Origin: Massilia sp. Root351
GTDB lineage: Bacteria; Pseudomonadota; Gammaproteobacteria; Burkholderiales; Burkholderiaceae_D
Reading direction: 5' to 3'
DNA length: 64,000 nucleotides
NCBI RefSeq assembly: GCF_001425045.1
Contig: NZ_LMDJ01000005.1
Span: forward strand, 62,001 to 126,000
Shown: positions 51,709 through 61,376 of the stretch, piece by piece
How positions within the stretch are numbered: the first letter of the stretch is position 1
How the letters are laid out: every line of letters begins with the position of its first letter
The notes under the pieces: model-generated
Told to the model about the DNA's origin: nothing
Databases searched by the model: none
The model's input: only the letters and a program-made list of their open reading frames with translations
Translations under genes and position numbers: made by a program

Positions 51709-52781
51709 CAGTCGTCGTCGCCGTAGTCGAAGTCGTCTTCCTGGTAGTCGTCTTCGATGTCGCCGCCCACGTCGCCCAGGCCGGGGTTGTGGATGCCGAC
51801 CTTGTCCAGCAGCTCGGCAAAATCGTCGGCCAGCGGCACGCGCCATTCGCAGGCCTCGCCGGTGGCCGGGTGGATCAGGCCCAGGCGGCGCGCCTGCAGC
51901 GCCTGGCGCGGGAAGAAGTGCGTCAGGTGCGGCTTGCCGTACACATAGTCGCCGATCAGCGGGAAGCCGAGGTGGGCCATGTGCACGCGGATCTGGTGGG
52001 TGCGGCCGGTGGACAGGCGGCACTGCACCAGGCTCACCGGACGGCCGTCCAGCACGCCCGACTCGATACGCTCGTAGTGCGTGATGGCCGGCTTGGCGCC
52101 CAGGCCGGTGGACACGGCCATCTTGACGCGATCCTTCTGGTGGCGGCCCATGGGCGCGTTGATGGTGCCGCCGGACTGCGGCGTGCCCCACACCAGGCAC
52201 CAGTACTCGCGCTTGACGGTGCGCGCCTGCAGCTGGCGCACCAGGTCGGTCTGCGCGGCCAGGGTCTTGCCCACCACCATCAGGCCGCTGGTGTCCTTGT
52301 CCAGCCGGTGCACGATGCCGGCGCGCGGCACGCCGATCAGTTGCGGGCAATGGTGCAGCAGGCCGTTCAGCAGCGTCCCGCTCCAGTTGCCGTTGCCCGG
52401 GTGAACCACCACACCGGCCGCCTTGTTGACCACGATCAAGTGCTCATCTTCATAGACGATGTCCAGGTCCATTTCTTCCGGCTTGTAAGCCTCGGTTTCC
52501 TGGTCCGGCTGCGGCAGGATGACGACCTTCTCGTCGCCATACACGGTGGCCTTGGTCTTGGAGGTCTTGCCGTCCACGGTAACGAAGCCGTCCTCGATCC
52601 ACATCTGCAGGCGGCCGCGCGAAAACTGGGGCACCAGCTTGGAGATGACTTTGTCGAGGCGTTCGCCGCACGCTTCGGGGCTCAATTCGAGTACGATAGG
52701 GGCCAGCGCGTCGCCGGCCTCGTCTTCGCCCAGGAAGTCAGCATCAAAGTCGGCGTCTATTTCGTTATTAGTTAAAATCAC
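51708..52781 (-). CDS. rluD: 23S rRNA pseudouridine synthase RluD
   Basis: An S4 domain (ERLDKVISKLVPQFSRGRLQ, given shortened: RLDKVISKL) is followed by the catalytic HRLDKDTSGLMVVGKT with the catalytic Asp. It makes pseudouridines in helix 69 of 23S rRNA. A GTG at 52781 with GGGAA nearby is preferred; a TTG at 52817 would add 12 residues and overlap the promoter region of bamD. The C-terminus is acidic and Asp-rich. Confidence 0.93.
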   Translation of the reverse strand: MILTNNEIDADFDADFLGEDEAGDALAPIVLELSPEACGERLDKVISKLVPQFSRGRLQMWIEDGFVTVDGKTSKTKATVYGDEKVVILPQPDQETEAYKPEEMDLDIVYEDEHLIVVNKAAGVVVHPGNGNWSGTLLNGLLHHCPQLIGVPRAGIVHRLDKDTSGLMVVGKTLAAQTDLVRQLQARTVKREYWCLVWGTPQSGGTINAPMGRHQKDRVKMAVSTGLGAKPAITHYERIESGVLDGRPVSLVQCRLSTGRTHQIRVHMAHLGFPLIGDYVYGKPHLTHFFPRQALQARRLGLIHPATGEACEWRVPLADDFAELLDKVGIHNPGLGDVGGDIEDDYQEDDFDYGDDD

Positions 52782-52796
52782 AGCATTCCCATCGGC

Positions 52797-52802
52797 TATA
52801 AT
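52797..52802 (+). promoter_or_regulatory. Candidate -10 element for bamD
   Basis: A perfect TATAAT lies 44 bases upstream of the bamD ATG in the 64-base gap between the divergent rluD and bamD genes. No good -35 hexamer at 16-18 bases is visible. Confidence 0.4.
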
Positions 52803-52845
52803 CAGCCAGTTGTACAATCTTGGTTAAACGTTCTTGCAAAACAAC

Positions 52846-53649
52846 ATGCAAAAAAAATATTCGGCTATCGCAGCAAAAGCAGCAGCAACCGCAGTAACTT
52901 TCGCACTGCTTGGCCTTTCCGGCTGCAGCTTGCTGCCGGAAAAGGCAGATGAAACCAAAGGCTGGTCCGCTACGAAATTATACTCGGAGGCCAAGGAGGA
53001 ATTGGCAGGCGGACACTACGAGCGCGCAATTCAGTTGTTTGAAAGGCTGGAATCGAGCTATCCGTTCGGTACGTACGCAGTACAAGCCCAGATGGAAATC
53101 GCCTACGCCAACTACAAGGCGCAGGACCAGGCCCAGGCGCTGGCCGCCGTGGAGCGCTTCATCAAGCTGCACCCCAATCACGCCAACGTGGACTATATGT
53201 ACTACCTGCGCGGCCTGATCAGCTTTAACGACCAGATCGGTTTCCTGAACTTCATCTACGAACAGGACCCCACCGAGCGCGATCCGAAAGCCACCCGCGA
53301 AGCCTTCGCAGCGTTTAAAGCGCTGGTCGACAAGTTCCCGGACAGCCAGTATACGCCGGATGCGATCGACCGTATGAAGTATCTGATCAACGCGATGGCC
53401 TCCTACGAGGTGCACGTGGCGCGTTACTACTACCGCCGCGGCGCCTATCTGGCCTCCGTGAACCGCGCCATGGGCGTGATCAGCGACTACCGCGACTCGC
53501 CGTCGATCGAGGAAGCGCTGTTCATCATGATCCGCGGCTACGAGAAAATGGGCAACGTCAAACTGCACGACGACGCCTTGCGCGTGTTCAAGCAGAACTA
53601 CCCGAACAGCAAATTCCTCGACGAAGGCGTGAAAAAAGAACGCCAGTAG
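52846..53649 (+). CDS. bamD: Outer-membrane assembly lipoprotein BamD
   Basis: A 267-residue lipoprotein with lipobox LSGC (Cys at about residue 27) and five TPR-like repeats (ELAGGHYERAIQLFERLESSYPFG and later similar units). BamD is an essential member of the complex that inserts barrel proteins into the outer membrane. The ATG at 52846 gives a normal signal peptide; a TTG at 52834 is less likely. Confidence 0.96.
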   Translation: MQKKYSAIAAKAAATAVTFALLGLSGCSLLPEKADETKGWSATKLYSEAKEELAGGHYERAIQLFERLESSYPFGTYAVQAQMEIAYANYKAQDQAQALAAVERFIKLHPNHANVDYMYYLRGLISFNDQIGFLNFIYEQDPTERDPKATREAFAAFKALVDKFPDSQYTPDAIDRMKYLINAMASYEVHVARYYYRRGAYLASVNRAMGVISDYRDSPSIEEALFIMIRGYEKMGNVKLHDDALRVFKQNYPNSKFLDEGVKKERQ

Positions 53650-53671
53650 TGGAAACTCTGGGGCTAAGGAC

Positions 53672-53750
53672 GGGCGGGATACGACGCTGCGCGTCCAGCC
53701 CGCCCTGCGTGCCGCTGTAGGGCGGGTCAGGCGGGACGCCGCAAGCCGCC
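53672..53750. repeat. Tandem intergenic palindromic repeats
   Basis: Two GC-rich palindromes lie back to back. GGGCGGG (53672-53678) pairs with CCCGCCC (53699-53705). GTAGGGCGGG (53717) resembles the element at 23458 and ends at a GCCGCC. They fill the gap between the convergent bamD and yaaA genes and may also serve as a terminator. Confidence 0.55.
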
Positions 53751-53754
53751 AGGC

Positions 53755-54525
53755 TCAGTCCGCAACGCGGCGCCGGAACACCCAGGTACGCTCGTCCGAA
53801 TCCTGCTTGTCGAAGGCGTAGCCGTCCACGTCGAAGGCCTTCAGTTTTTCCGGATTGGTGATGTTCTTCACCGCCGCGTAGCGCGCCAGCAGGCCGCGCG
53901 CGCGCTTGGCATAGAACGAAATAATCTTGTACTTGCCGTTCTTCCAGTCCTCGAACACGGGCGTGATGACCGGCATGCCCAGCCTGGCGCGCTTGACCGA
54001 CTTGAAATATTCCTCCGAGGCAAGGTTCACCAGCACCTCGGCGCCCTGCTCTTCCGCTGTCTGGTTCAGCGCATCGGCGATGGTGTCGCCCCAGAAGGTG
54101 TACAAATCCTTGCCGCGCGGCGTGCTCAGGCGCGTACCCATCTCCAGCCGGTGCGGATGGATCAGGTCCAGCGGGCGCAGCATGCCGTACAGGCCGGACA
54201 GGATGCGCACCCGGCGCTGGGTGTAGTCAAGCTGCTTGGGCGTGAGCGTGCGCGCGGCCAGGCCGTCGTACACGTCGCCGTTGAACGTCATCACCGCCTG
54301 CCGCGCTTCGGACGTATCCTTGGTCCAGGAGGCATAGCGCGCCACGTTCAGCGAGGATAGCGCATCGGAAATATCCATCAGTTCGCCGATCTCGGCCGGC
54401 GAATATTCGCGCAGGCGGTTGATCAGCTGCTCGGAATGGTCGAGAAAATCGGGTTGGGTGTGCAGCTTGGTGGTCGGAGGGGTCTCCAGGTCGAGACTTT
54501 TGGCGGGCGAAAGCACTATCAGCAT
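53755..54525 (-). CDS. yaaA: Peroxide-stress protein YaaA (DUF328)
   Basis: A 256-residue YaaA. Family blocks are [12 protein letters not shown] at the N-terminus, [38 protein letters not shown] (shortened: YGMLRPLD) and FYAKRARGL. YaaA lowers free iron and limits DNA damage under hydrogen peroxide. Its ATG is 37 bases from the divergent PIN gene. Confidence 0.95.
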   Translation of the reverse strand: MLIVLSPAKSLDLETPPTTKLHTQPDFLDHSEQLINRLREYSPAEIGELMDISDALSSLNVARYASWTKDTSEARQAVMTFNGDVYDGLAARTLTPKQLDYTQRRVRILSGLYGMLRPLDLIHPHRLEMGTRLSTPRGKDLYTFWGDTIADALNQTAEEQGAEVLVNLASEEYFKSVKRARLGMPVITPVFEDWKNGKYKIISFYAKRARGLLARYAAVKNITNPEKLKAFDVDGYAFDKQDSDERTWVFRRRVAD

Positions 54526-54562
54526 AAATTTTAAGAATACTTACTTCATATCAAGAACCGAC

Positions 54563-55000
54563 ATGATACCTGTTTCGCCAAAACGCATCGTGCTGGACAC
54601 CAATGTCTGCCTCGACCTGTTCGTCTTCAATGACCCGCGCTGGGCGGCGCTGCTGTCCGCCATCGAAAGCGGCGCCGTGGAAGCCATCACGCGCGCCGAC
54701 TGCCGCGAGGAATACCTGGTGGTGCTGCACTACCAGCACCTGCCGCTGGACGACGACAGCCGTCCCCTGAGCGCGGCGCGCTTCGACCAGCTGATCAAGG
54801 TGGTGGCGCCGCCGGAGTCGGGCATCCGCCTGCCGGTGTGCACCGACCGCGACGACCAGAAATTCCTGGAACTGGCGCGCGACGCCGGCGCGGCCATCCT
54901 CATCACCAAGGACAAGGCGCTGCTGAAACTGGGCAAGCGCCTGGCCAAGGCCGGCATGTTCAAGGTGATGGTGCCGGAAGCGTGGACACTGGAGGCCTGA
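54563..55000 (+). CDS. PIN-domain protein (putative toxin-like RNase)
   Basis: A 145-residue PIN protein with acidic active-site residues in VLDTNVCLDL (D12 area), CREEYL, and TDRDDQKFLELA. The family includes the toxin part of toxin-antitoxin pairs, but no antitoxin gene is seen beside it, so it may be an orphan RNase. The ATG at 54563 has little ribosome site. Confidence 0.82.
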   Translation: MIPVSPKRIVLDTNVCLDLFVFNDPRWAALLSAIESGAVEAITRADCREEYLVVLHYQHLPLDDDSRPLSAARFDQLIKVVAPPESGIRLPVCTDRDDQKFLELARDAGAAILITKDKALLKLGKRLAKAGMFKVMVPEAWTLEA

Positions 55001-55092
55001 ACCTCCCGTGCAATAAAATAGCGGGCTTTTGAGCAACACCGAACCAGGGCGCCTGCGCTAGAATAAGCAAACGATTCTTACGCCAACGCCCT

Positions 55093-56271
55093 ATGAACAG
55101 CCGTCAAATCCCGCCTGCAACGCCCGTCCTGACCACCCGCTTGCCGGCCGTCGGCACCACCGTCTTCACCCGCATGTCCACGCTGGCCGCCGAACACGGC
55201 GCCGTCAACCTGGGCCAGGGCTTCCCCGACTTCGCCTGCGAGCCGACACTGGTCGATATGGTGACCGACGCCATGCGCTCCGGCTTCAACCAGTATCCGA
55301 TGATGACCGGCGCGCCGGTGCTGCGGCAGGCCATCGTCGCCAAGATTGCCGCGCACTACGGCCATGCATACGACGTCAACGCCGAGATCACCGTCACCGC
55401 CGGCGCCACCCAGGCGCTGACCACTGCCATCCTGTGCGCGGTCCATCCGGGCGAGGAAGTGATCGTCATCGAACCGGCATACGACAGCTACCTGCCCGCC
55501 ATCGAACTGGCCGGCGGCGTGGCCGTGCGGGTGCAGATGGAAGTGGGCGCGGCCGGCTACAGCGTGCCGTGGCACAAGGTGCAGGCTGCCGTCAACGGCA
55601 AAACCCGCATGATCGTCATCAACACCCCGCACAATCCCACCGGCAGCGTGCTGCGCGAAGCGGACATGCTGGCATTGGCCGACATCGTGCGCGGCACCAA
55701 TGTGCTGATCCTGTCGGACGAGGTGTACGAGCACATGGTGTACGACGGCCAGCGCCACGAGTCGATCTGCCGCCACCCGGACCTGGCCGCGCGCAGCTTC
55801 GTCGTTTCCAGCTTCGGCAAAACCTATCACGTCACCGGCTGGAAAATCGGCTACGTGGCAGCGCCGGCGGCGCTGATGGCGGAGTTCCGCAAGGTGCACC
55901 AGTACAACGTGTTCTCGATCAACACGCCCATGCAGCACGGCATCGCCGGCTACATGGCCGACCCGGCGCCCTACCTGGACCTGCCGGCGTTCTACCAGCG
56001 CAAGCGCGACATCTTCCGCAATGGCCTGCAAGGCAGCCGCTTCGAGCTGCTGCCGGCCGACGGCACTTATTTCCAGTGCGTGCGCTACGGCGCCATTTCG
56101 GACATGCCGGAAGCGCAGTTCGCGGAATGGCTGACCACCGAGATCAAGGTGGCGGCGATACCGGTTTCGGCGTTTTACCAGCAGGGCAAGGAGTCGGGCA
56201 TCGTGCGCTTCTGCTTTGCCAAGAAGGACGACACACTGGCCCTGGCGCTTGAACGCCTGGCCGGCATATAA
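55093..56271 (+). CDS. Class I aminotransferase (methionine aminotransferase-like)
   Basis: A 392-residue PLP enzyme. NLGQGFPDF near residue 37, NTPHNPTGS, LSDEVYEHMVYDG and the PLP Lys in SSFGKTYHVTGWKIGY fit the YbdL/kynurenine aminotransferase subgroup. Likely substrates are methionine or aromatic amino acids. It lies 25 bases ahead of the HD-GYP gene, so co-transcription is plausible. Confidence 0.9.
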   Translation: MNSRQIPPATPVLTTRLPAVGTTVFTRMSTLAAEHGAVNLGQGFPDFACEPTLVDMVTDAMRSGFNQYPMMTGAPVLRQAIVAKIAAHYGHAYDVNAEITVTAGATQALTTAILCAVHPGEEVIVIEPAYDSYLPAIELAGGVAVRVQMEVGAAGYSVPWHKVQAAVNGKTRMIVINTPHNPTGSVLREADMLALADIVRGTNVLILSDEVYEHMVYDGQRHESICRHPDLAARSFVVSSFGKTYHVTGWKIGYVAAPAALMAEFRKVHQYNVFSINTPMQHGIAGYMADPAPYLDLPAFYQRKRDIFRNGLQGSRFELLPADGTYFQCVRYGAISDMPEAQFAEWLTTEIKVAAIPVSAFYQQGKESGIVRFCFAKKDDTLALALERLAGI

Positions 56272-56296
56272 GAAGACCGGCGGCACGGGGACCATC

Positions 56297-57295
56297 ATGA
56301 ACCAGTACAGCAGCTTGAAAGACATCGTCCTGGGCGACAACAGCAACCTCGCCATGGCGCGGCCTTCGGTACTTAACGCGCTGAACAAATCCAACCGCCG
56401 GCTGGAAAAGCTGCTGGCCGATCTGCGCAACGAGGCCAATGCGCAGAGCGAGCTGCTGGCCATCGCGCGCGAAGTGATGGCCGCGGTGGAACTGAACCAC
56501 GACGTGGCGCTGGCCTGCATCTTCCTGAGCCAGATCGCCGGCACGTACGCGGTGCGCCATTGCATCGAAACCGCCATCGTGGCCGCCCTGGTGGCGCAGC
56601 GCATGCGCAAGACGCGCGAGGAACTGCTGGTCATTACCGCCGCAGCGCTGACCATGAACGTGGGCATGCTGCGGCACCAGAACACTTTCAACAAAAGTTC
56701 CAGCCTGACCAGCGAGGAAATGTCCATCGTGCGGCGCCACCCGGAGGAAAGCGTGGGCCTGCTGCGCGACGCGGGCGTGGAAGACGAGGAATGGATCGCC
56801 TGCGTGCTGATGCACCACGAGAACGACGACGGCACCGGCTACCCGGAAGGCCGCACCAGCGCCGACATCACGCAGAACGCGCGCCTGATCAGTTTGGCCG
56901 ACCGCTACTGCGCACAGGTATCGGCCCGCAACTACCGCTGTTCGGTGCTGCCGGACAAGGCGCTGCACAACCTGCTGGGCGACCCGGCGCGGGTCAGCGA
57001 CCCGCTGCTGGCGGACCAGTTCATCAGCCAGATCGGCAAATACCCGCCGGGGGCGCTGGTGCGGCTGCAAAACGGCGAAGTGGGCGTGGTGATGCAGCGC
57101 GACGGCGGCGGCGACATCCACATCCATTGCCTGCGCGACGCCAGCGGCAAATCGCTGCGCGACGCGAGCGGCTTGAGCCAGGCGCTGCGCCGCGCCAGCG
57201 ATCCGGAATGCGCGATTGCGGAAGTCCTCAGCGAGGACCAGGCCGACGTACGCTTCAGCATGAAACAGATCTGGGGCGAGCAGGCGAGCTTGTAG
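56297..57295 (+). CDS. HD-GYP-type protein with degenerate HD motif
   Basis: A 332-residue protein. HHENDDGTGYPEG (about 175-187) is the GYP signature. In the place of the metal-binding HD pair (LHDIGK in active enzymes) it has LTMNVGML, so His and Asp are replaced by Met and Asn. It likely binds c-di-GMP or has lost phosphodiesterase action. A coiled region precedes the domain. GGGGA lies before the ATG. Confidence 0.85.
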   Translation: MNQYSSLKDIVLGDNSNLAMARPSVLNALNKSNRRLEKLLADLRNEANAQSELLAIAREVMAAVELNHDVALACIFLSQIAGTYAVRHCIETAIVAALVAQRMRKTREELLVITAAALTMNVGMLRHQNTFNKSSSLTSEEMSIVRRHPEESVGLLRDAGVEDEEWIACVLMHHENDDGTGYPEGRTSADITQNARLISLADRYCAQVSARNYRCSVLPDKALHNLLGDPARVSDPLLADQFISQIGKYPPGALVRLQNGEVGVVMQRDGGGDIHIHCLRDASGKSLRDASGLSQALRRASDPECAIAEVLSEDQADVRFSMKQIWGEQASL

Positions 57296-57344
57296 GCCGC
57301 ATGCAATGGCGGCTTAGCAGTGCCGCTGCATGGGCCGCCGTCCC

Positions 57345-58670
57345 TCAGCGCGCCAGCTGCTGCAGCTTGCGCTCGACGAAGCTCTGCAGTTCCTGCGACA
57401 GGTTGCCGCTGTTCCTGGCGCGCGTGAACGCCTCCTGCGCCTCGGCGTTGCGCTTCTCGGCCAGCAGCGAAATCCCCAGTCCCATCCACCACACGCCGTT
57501 CTGCGGCTGAAGCCGCAGCGCGGCCTGATATTGCTCCGCCGCCTCGCGGTTGCGCTGCGCCCGCTGCAATGCGCCTGCCAGGAAGGCCAGGTAATCGCCG
57601 TTGCCGGCCGCATAAGGCAGGCTGCGCTGCAAGGTTTCAATCGCCGGGCCGCCCTTTTCAATCTGCAGCCGCGCCAAGATCATGGCCATCTGCGGCTGCT
57701 TGGGATCGAGGCCCAGGCCGAACTGCAAATGGCGCATCGCTTCCTCGTGCCGCTTGTTCTCGATCAGCAGGCCGACCAGGGTCTGGCGCGCGGTGTCGTG
57801 GCGCGGGTAGAGGAACACGGCTTGCTCCATATTCGCCAGCGCCTCCTGCACGCGGCCCTCCTGCAAGGCAGCCAGTCCGCGCCGGTAGGCGTTTTCGCCC
57901 TGCTGCTGCGAGGTGACGGTGACGCCCCCGGTGCCCGGCTGGATGGCGATGTCCGCGCCGCGCACGGGCTTGCCGTCTGCTTTCACCGTGCGCGCAGCGG
58001 CGGCGGTTCCTGCAGCGGCACGCTCCGCCGCACGGCCGCCTGCCGCCAGGCGCTCGGCTTCGGCTTTCGCCTGCCGTGCCTGCTTTCTGGCTGCTTTCAG
58101 TTCGGCCGCCAGCTGGGCCGCGCTCTTTTCCTCCGCCTGCGTACGCTGTGGTCGGCGCGTAAAGTTGGCGGTGGCGTCGCCGGCATCGGCAGGCACGGCC
58201 GCCGGTGCAACCGGGATCGGACGGGCCACGGCCAGCAGGCGGGCCGTATTCGGCTGCGCGGCCTGCCCCTTGGCTGCCCCATTCGCCGCCCCGGGCGTCG
58301 CCGCAGCCGGCTGCGCGGCCACTGCCGCATGGCCCGGCGCCGCATGCACGGCGGCGGCGTCCGCTTGCACGGCGCCGCCCTGCGCGTTCGGCGGCCCCGC
58401 GTTGACAGCCGCCTGCGTGGGCATGGCGGCCGCAGGCGCCGCAAATGGCGCAGTACCAGACGTGAGCGCGGGCGGGCGCTGAAGATAGCGCCATCCGAGC
58501 CAGCCGCCTGCGGCCAGCAGCACCACGGCCAGCCCGGCGCCGGCCGCCATCTTTGCGCGCCCTGTCTGACTGCCAGCGGAGACCGGGCGCATCTGCGGCA
58601 CGTTGCCGCGCCCCGCCTGTGCGCCGCCGCGCGCGTCCAGATCCTGCAGCATTTTATTTATCAGGCTCAT
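57345..58670 (-). CDS. mshN: MSHA biogenesis protein MshN
   Basis: A 441-residue protein. It starts MSLINKMLQDLDARG, the MshN signature, followed by one membrane helix (about residues 42-62), a long Ala-rich linker with a Lys/Arg/Glu-rich coiled part, and C-terminal TPRs (~255-440). It helps assemble MSHA-type pili. It overlaps mshM (ATGA). Confidence 0.88.
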   Translation of the reverse strand: MSLINKMLQDLDARGGAQAGRGNVPQMRPVSAGSQTGRAKMAAGAGLAVVLLAAGGWLGWRYLQRPPALTSGTAPFAAPAAAMPTQAAVNAGPPNAQGGAVQADAAAVHAAPGHAAVAAQPAAATPGAANGAAKGQAAQPNTARLLAVARPIPVAPAAVPADAGDATANFTRRPQRTQAEEKSAAQLAAELKAARKQARQAKAEAERLAAGGRAAERAAAGTAAAARTVKADGKPVRGADIAIQPGTGGVTVTSQQQGENAYRRGLAALQEGRVQEALANMEQAVFLYPRHDTARQTLVGLLIENKRHEEAMRHLQFGLGLDPKQPQMAMILARLQIEKGGPAIETLQRSLPYAAGNGDYLAFLAGALQRAQRNREAAEQYQAALRLQPQNGVWWMGLGISLLAEKRNAEAQEAFTRARNSGNLSQELQSFVERKLQQLAR

Positions 58671-59557
58671 TTGATCAACGCCCAGGTTAGTGCGCAGGCC
58701 GCCAGCGCCAATCCGGCCGCACCGGCAAACCACGGCCAGCGCGCACGCGGCGCCGCCACGGTGTCGGACGCAGCCAGCGCCACGTGGCGTCTCTCCACTT
58801 GCTGCCGTCCTTCGCCGTAAGCCAGCATCAGCGCCTTGTGCGACATGATGTTGACCAGGCGCGGAATGCCGCCGGTGGCCGCATACAGCTTGCGCACCGC
58901 GCTGTGGCCGAACAGCCGTCCGCCGGCATAGCCCGCCACCCGCAGGCGGTGCGCCAGGTAGTAATCGAGGTCATCCCTGGACAGCGCGCCCAGGTGGTAA
59001 TGGAAGGTAATGCGCTGCGCCAGTTGCCGGATGGTCGGGCTTTCCAGGTGCGCGTTCAGTTCGGGCTGCCCGAACAGCACGATCTGCAGCAGCTTGCGCT
59101 TTTCCGTCTCCAGGTTGGTCAGCAGGCGCAGCGCCTCCAGGCTCTCCACCGGGATGGCCTGCGCTTCGTCCAGGCACAGCACCACCTGCTTGCCCTGCCC
59201 CGCCAGTTCCAGCAGCCGGTAATTGATCGACTTGAGCAGCTGGTGCTGGTCCACGTCGCGCGCCAGCGTCAGCTCCAGTTCGTCCGCCAGGGCCAGCATC
59301 AGCGTGCGCGGTTCGAGATAGGGATTCGGGATGTAGGCGGTGACAAATTCCTCGCCCAGGGTGGCCAGGAACTTACGGCACAGCAGCGTCTTGCCGGTGC
59401 CGACCTCGCCGGTAATCTTGATGAAGCCTTCGCCGCTCCGGGCGGCCACCAGCAGCGTGTTCAGCGCCTCCTGCGAATGCGGGCTGGTGAAGAAAAAGCT
59501 GGTGTCCGGCGTGATGCTGAAAGGCACCTCGCGCAGGCCGAAGTGGGACTGGTACAT
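58667..59557 (-). CDS. mshM: MSHA biogenesis AAA ATPase MshM (ExeA-like)
   Basis: A 296-residue AAA ATPase. Start MYQSHFGLREVPFSITPD and Walker A GEVGTGKTLL (about residues 51-60), Walker B VVLCLDEAQ, and sensor GIPRLVNIM are those of ExeA/MshM. A single membrane helix closes the protein (about 275-294). It probably supports pilus secretin assembly. It overlaps mshL and mshN. Confidence 0.93.
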   Translation of the reverse strand: MYQSHFGLREVPFSITPDTSFFFTSPHSQEALNTLLVAARSGEGFIKITGEVGTGKTLLCRKFLATLGEEFVTAYIPNPYLEPRTLMLALADELELTLARDVDQHQLLKSINYRLLELAGQGKQVVLCLDEAQAIPVESLEALRLLTNLETEKRKLLQIVLFGQPELNAHLESPTIRQLAQRITFHYHLGALSRDDLDYYLAHRLRVAGYAGGRLFGHSAVRKLYAATGGIPRLVNIMSHKALMLAYGEGRQQVERRHVALAASDTVAAPRARWPWFAGAAGLALAACALTWALIK

Positions 59558-61341
59558 CAGCGGCGCTCCGAAGGCCGGCGCGGGTCCAGCTTCTCGATGC
59601 GGCCGCTGGCGTCCTGCATGTCCTGGGTCCAGCTGGCGGCGCCATCGACGATGGTCGGCTTGATCAGCACCACCAGTTCGCGCTTCTGGGTCTGCTGGTC
59701 GGTATTGCGGAACAGCGCACCGACCACCGGCAGGTCGCCGGCGCCGGGCAGTTGCGAGCGGTCGTTGGTGGAGGACTGGCGCATCAGGCCGCCGATCGCG
59801 ACGATCTGGCCATCCTGGCCACGCACCATGCTGTCCATCTCGGACGTGCTCGATGCTGCCAGCGGCAGGTTCAACGAACCGGCGCTGCCCAGGTTGACCA
59901 CCTTGTTGACGGTGGTGACTTGGCTGACCGACGGGTGCACGTGCAGCATGATGTTGCCGTCGTCGTCGATCTGCGGCGTCACGTCCAGCACCACGCCGGA
60001 GAAGAACGGCTGCAAGGTCACGTTGGGGCTGGTGGTGTTGCCGGTGGCGTTGGAATTGGTGGTGGTGCTGACGCCGGTGACGTAGAACTCGTCGGTGCCG
60101 ATCTTCAGCACAGCCTTCTGGTTGTTCATGGTGGCGATGCGCGGGCTCGACAGCACGTGCACCGAACCCTGCGACTCCAGGAAGGAAATCATGGCGGCGA
60201 AATTGCTGGTCTGGAATGCCAGGCCGAACAGCGAGCCGGCGTTGTTGGCGGCATTGGCCAGCGCAAAGCCGGTGCTGGCGGCCAGGCCGGCGCCGGTGGT
60301 CATGGTGGGCGGCTGGCCGCCCTGGAACGGCAGCGGCTGCAGCGCCGAGCCGGGCTGCAGGAAGCCGGCCGAGACGCGGTTGTCGTGGCCGGTCTTGAAG
60401 GACGCGAACGAGGCCCAGTTGATGCCGCTCTGGAAGCCGCTGTTGAGCTGCACTTCCAGGATCTTCGCCTCCAGGATCACCTGGCGCTCCACCGCCAGCT
60501 GGGTGGCTTTCAGGTACTGGTCCACATTGCGTAGCTGTTCGGGCATGGCGCGCACCACGATCACGCCGGACTGCGGGCTGATCACCAGGCTGCGGCCGTC
60601 CGCCACGCCGCCCATCAGCGCCGTCAGCGCTTCTTTCAGGTCGGCCCAGAAATCGGTGTCGGAGGTGGTGGTGACGTTGCTGGCGTCGCGCTGCGTTTGC
60701 ACCGGGTTGCCCTGCTGCGCCGGCTGCGGCACATTGCCCTGGTTGCTGCCGTTATTGCTGCCATTGCCGGTCTGGCCGGAGGTGGTGGCGCCGACCGTGC
60801 CGACCGACGTCGACGACACGCGCACATTCGAGCTGCCCTTGCGGTTGGCGGTCAGGTAGTTGACCTTGAACATGCGGGTCTGCATGGTCAGCGGACGGAT
60901 GTAGATGCGCGTGCCCTCCACCTTGTAGTCGTAGCCGTACAGCTCGCGCACCGCGTCCAGCGCCTCGAACAGCGTCACGTCCTTCAGGTGCGCGGTAATG
61001 GTGCCGCTCACTTCAGGATGGATCAGCATGTTGTAGCGGGTGCCGGCCACGATGGAGTTGAAGAACTGCTGCACCGGGACCTGGTTGAAGGCCACGTTGA
61101 AGCGCTCGTCCAGCACCGCGCGCGCCTTGGGCAGCTGCGCAGCCAGCGCCGGCAGCGGCGGGATCAGGGCCGATTCCACCGCGTCCGGCGCGGCCGCCTG
61201 CTTGGGCGACTTGGCCGCGGCCTGCCGCACCTCGTTGCTGATCTCCTCATAAGTGTCGCGTTTCGCGGCGATCTGGCTCTGGCAGGCCGCCAGGCTGGCG
61301 GCGGCGCCGATGGCGCAAGCGATGTGTATGAGTTTTTGCAT
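59557..61341 (-). CDS. mshL: MSHA pilus secretin MshL
   Basis: A 594-residue secretin lipoprotein (lipobox SLAAC, Cys near 21). N-terminal STN-like domain (ARAVLDERFNVAFNQVPVQQFF, shortened: FNQVPVQQFF), a Ser/Asn/Gly-rich insert near 215-260, then the secretin domain with VLSSPRIATMNNQKAVLKIG and VTPQIDDDGNIMLHVHP. It forms the outer-membrane channel for the pilus. ATG chosen at 61341 for the lipoprotein signal. Confidence 0.94.
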   Translation of the reverse strand: MQKLIHIACAIGAAASLAACQSQIAAKRDTYEEISNEVRQAAAKSPKQAAAPDAVESALIPPLPALAAQLPKARAVLDERFNVAFNQVPVQQFFNSIVAGTRYNMLIHPEVSGTITAHLKDVTLFEALDAVRELYGYDYKVEGTRIYIRPLTMQTRMFKVNYLTANRKGSSNVRVSSTSVGTVGATTSGQTGNGSNNGSNQGNVPQPAQQGNPVQTQRDASNVTTTSDTDFWADLKEALTALMGGVADGRSLVISPQSGVIVVRAMPEQLRNVDQYLKATQLAVERQVILEAKILEVQLNSGFQSGINWASFASFKTGHDNRVSAGFLQPGSALQPLPFQGGQPPTMTTGAGLAASTGFALANAANNAGSLFGLAFQTSNFAAMISFLESQGSVHVLSSPRIATMNNQKAVLKIGTDEFYVTGVSTTTNSNATGNTTSPNVTLQPFFSGVVLDVTPQIDDDGNIMLHVHPSVSQVTTVNKVVNLGSAGSLNLPLAASSTSEMDSMVRGQDGQIVAIGGLMRQSSTNDRSQLPGAGDLPVVGALFRNTDQQTQKRELVVLIKPTIVDGAASWTQDMQDASGRIEKLDPRRPSERR

Positions 61342-61376
61342 GTGTTCTACTCGGTTTGGTCGCACTTTTATATGCA

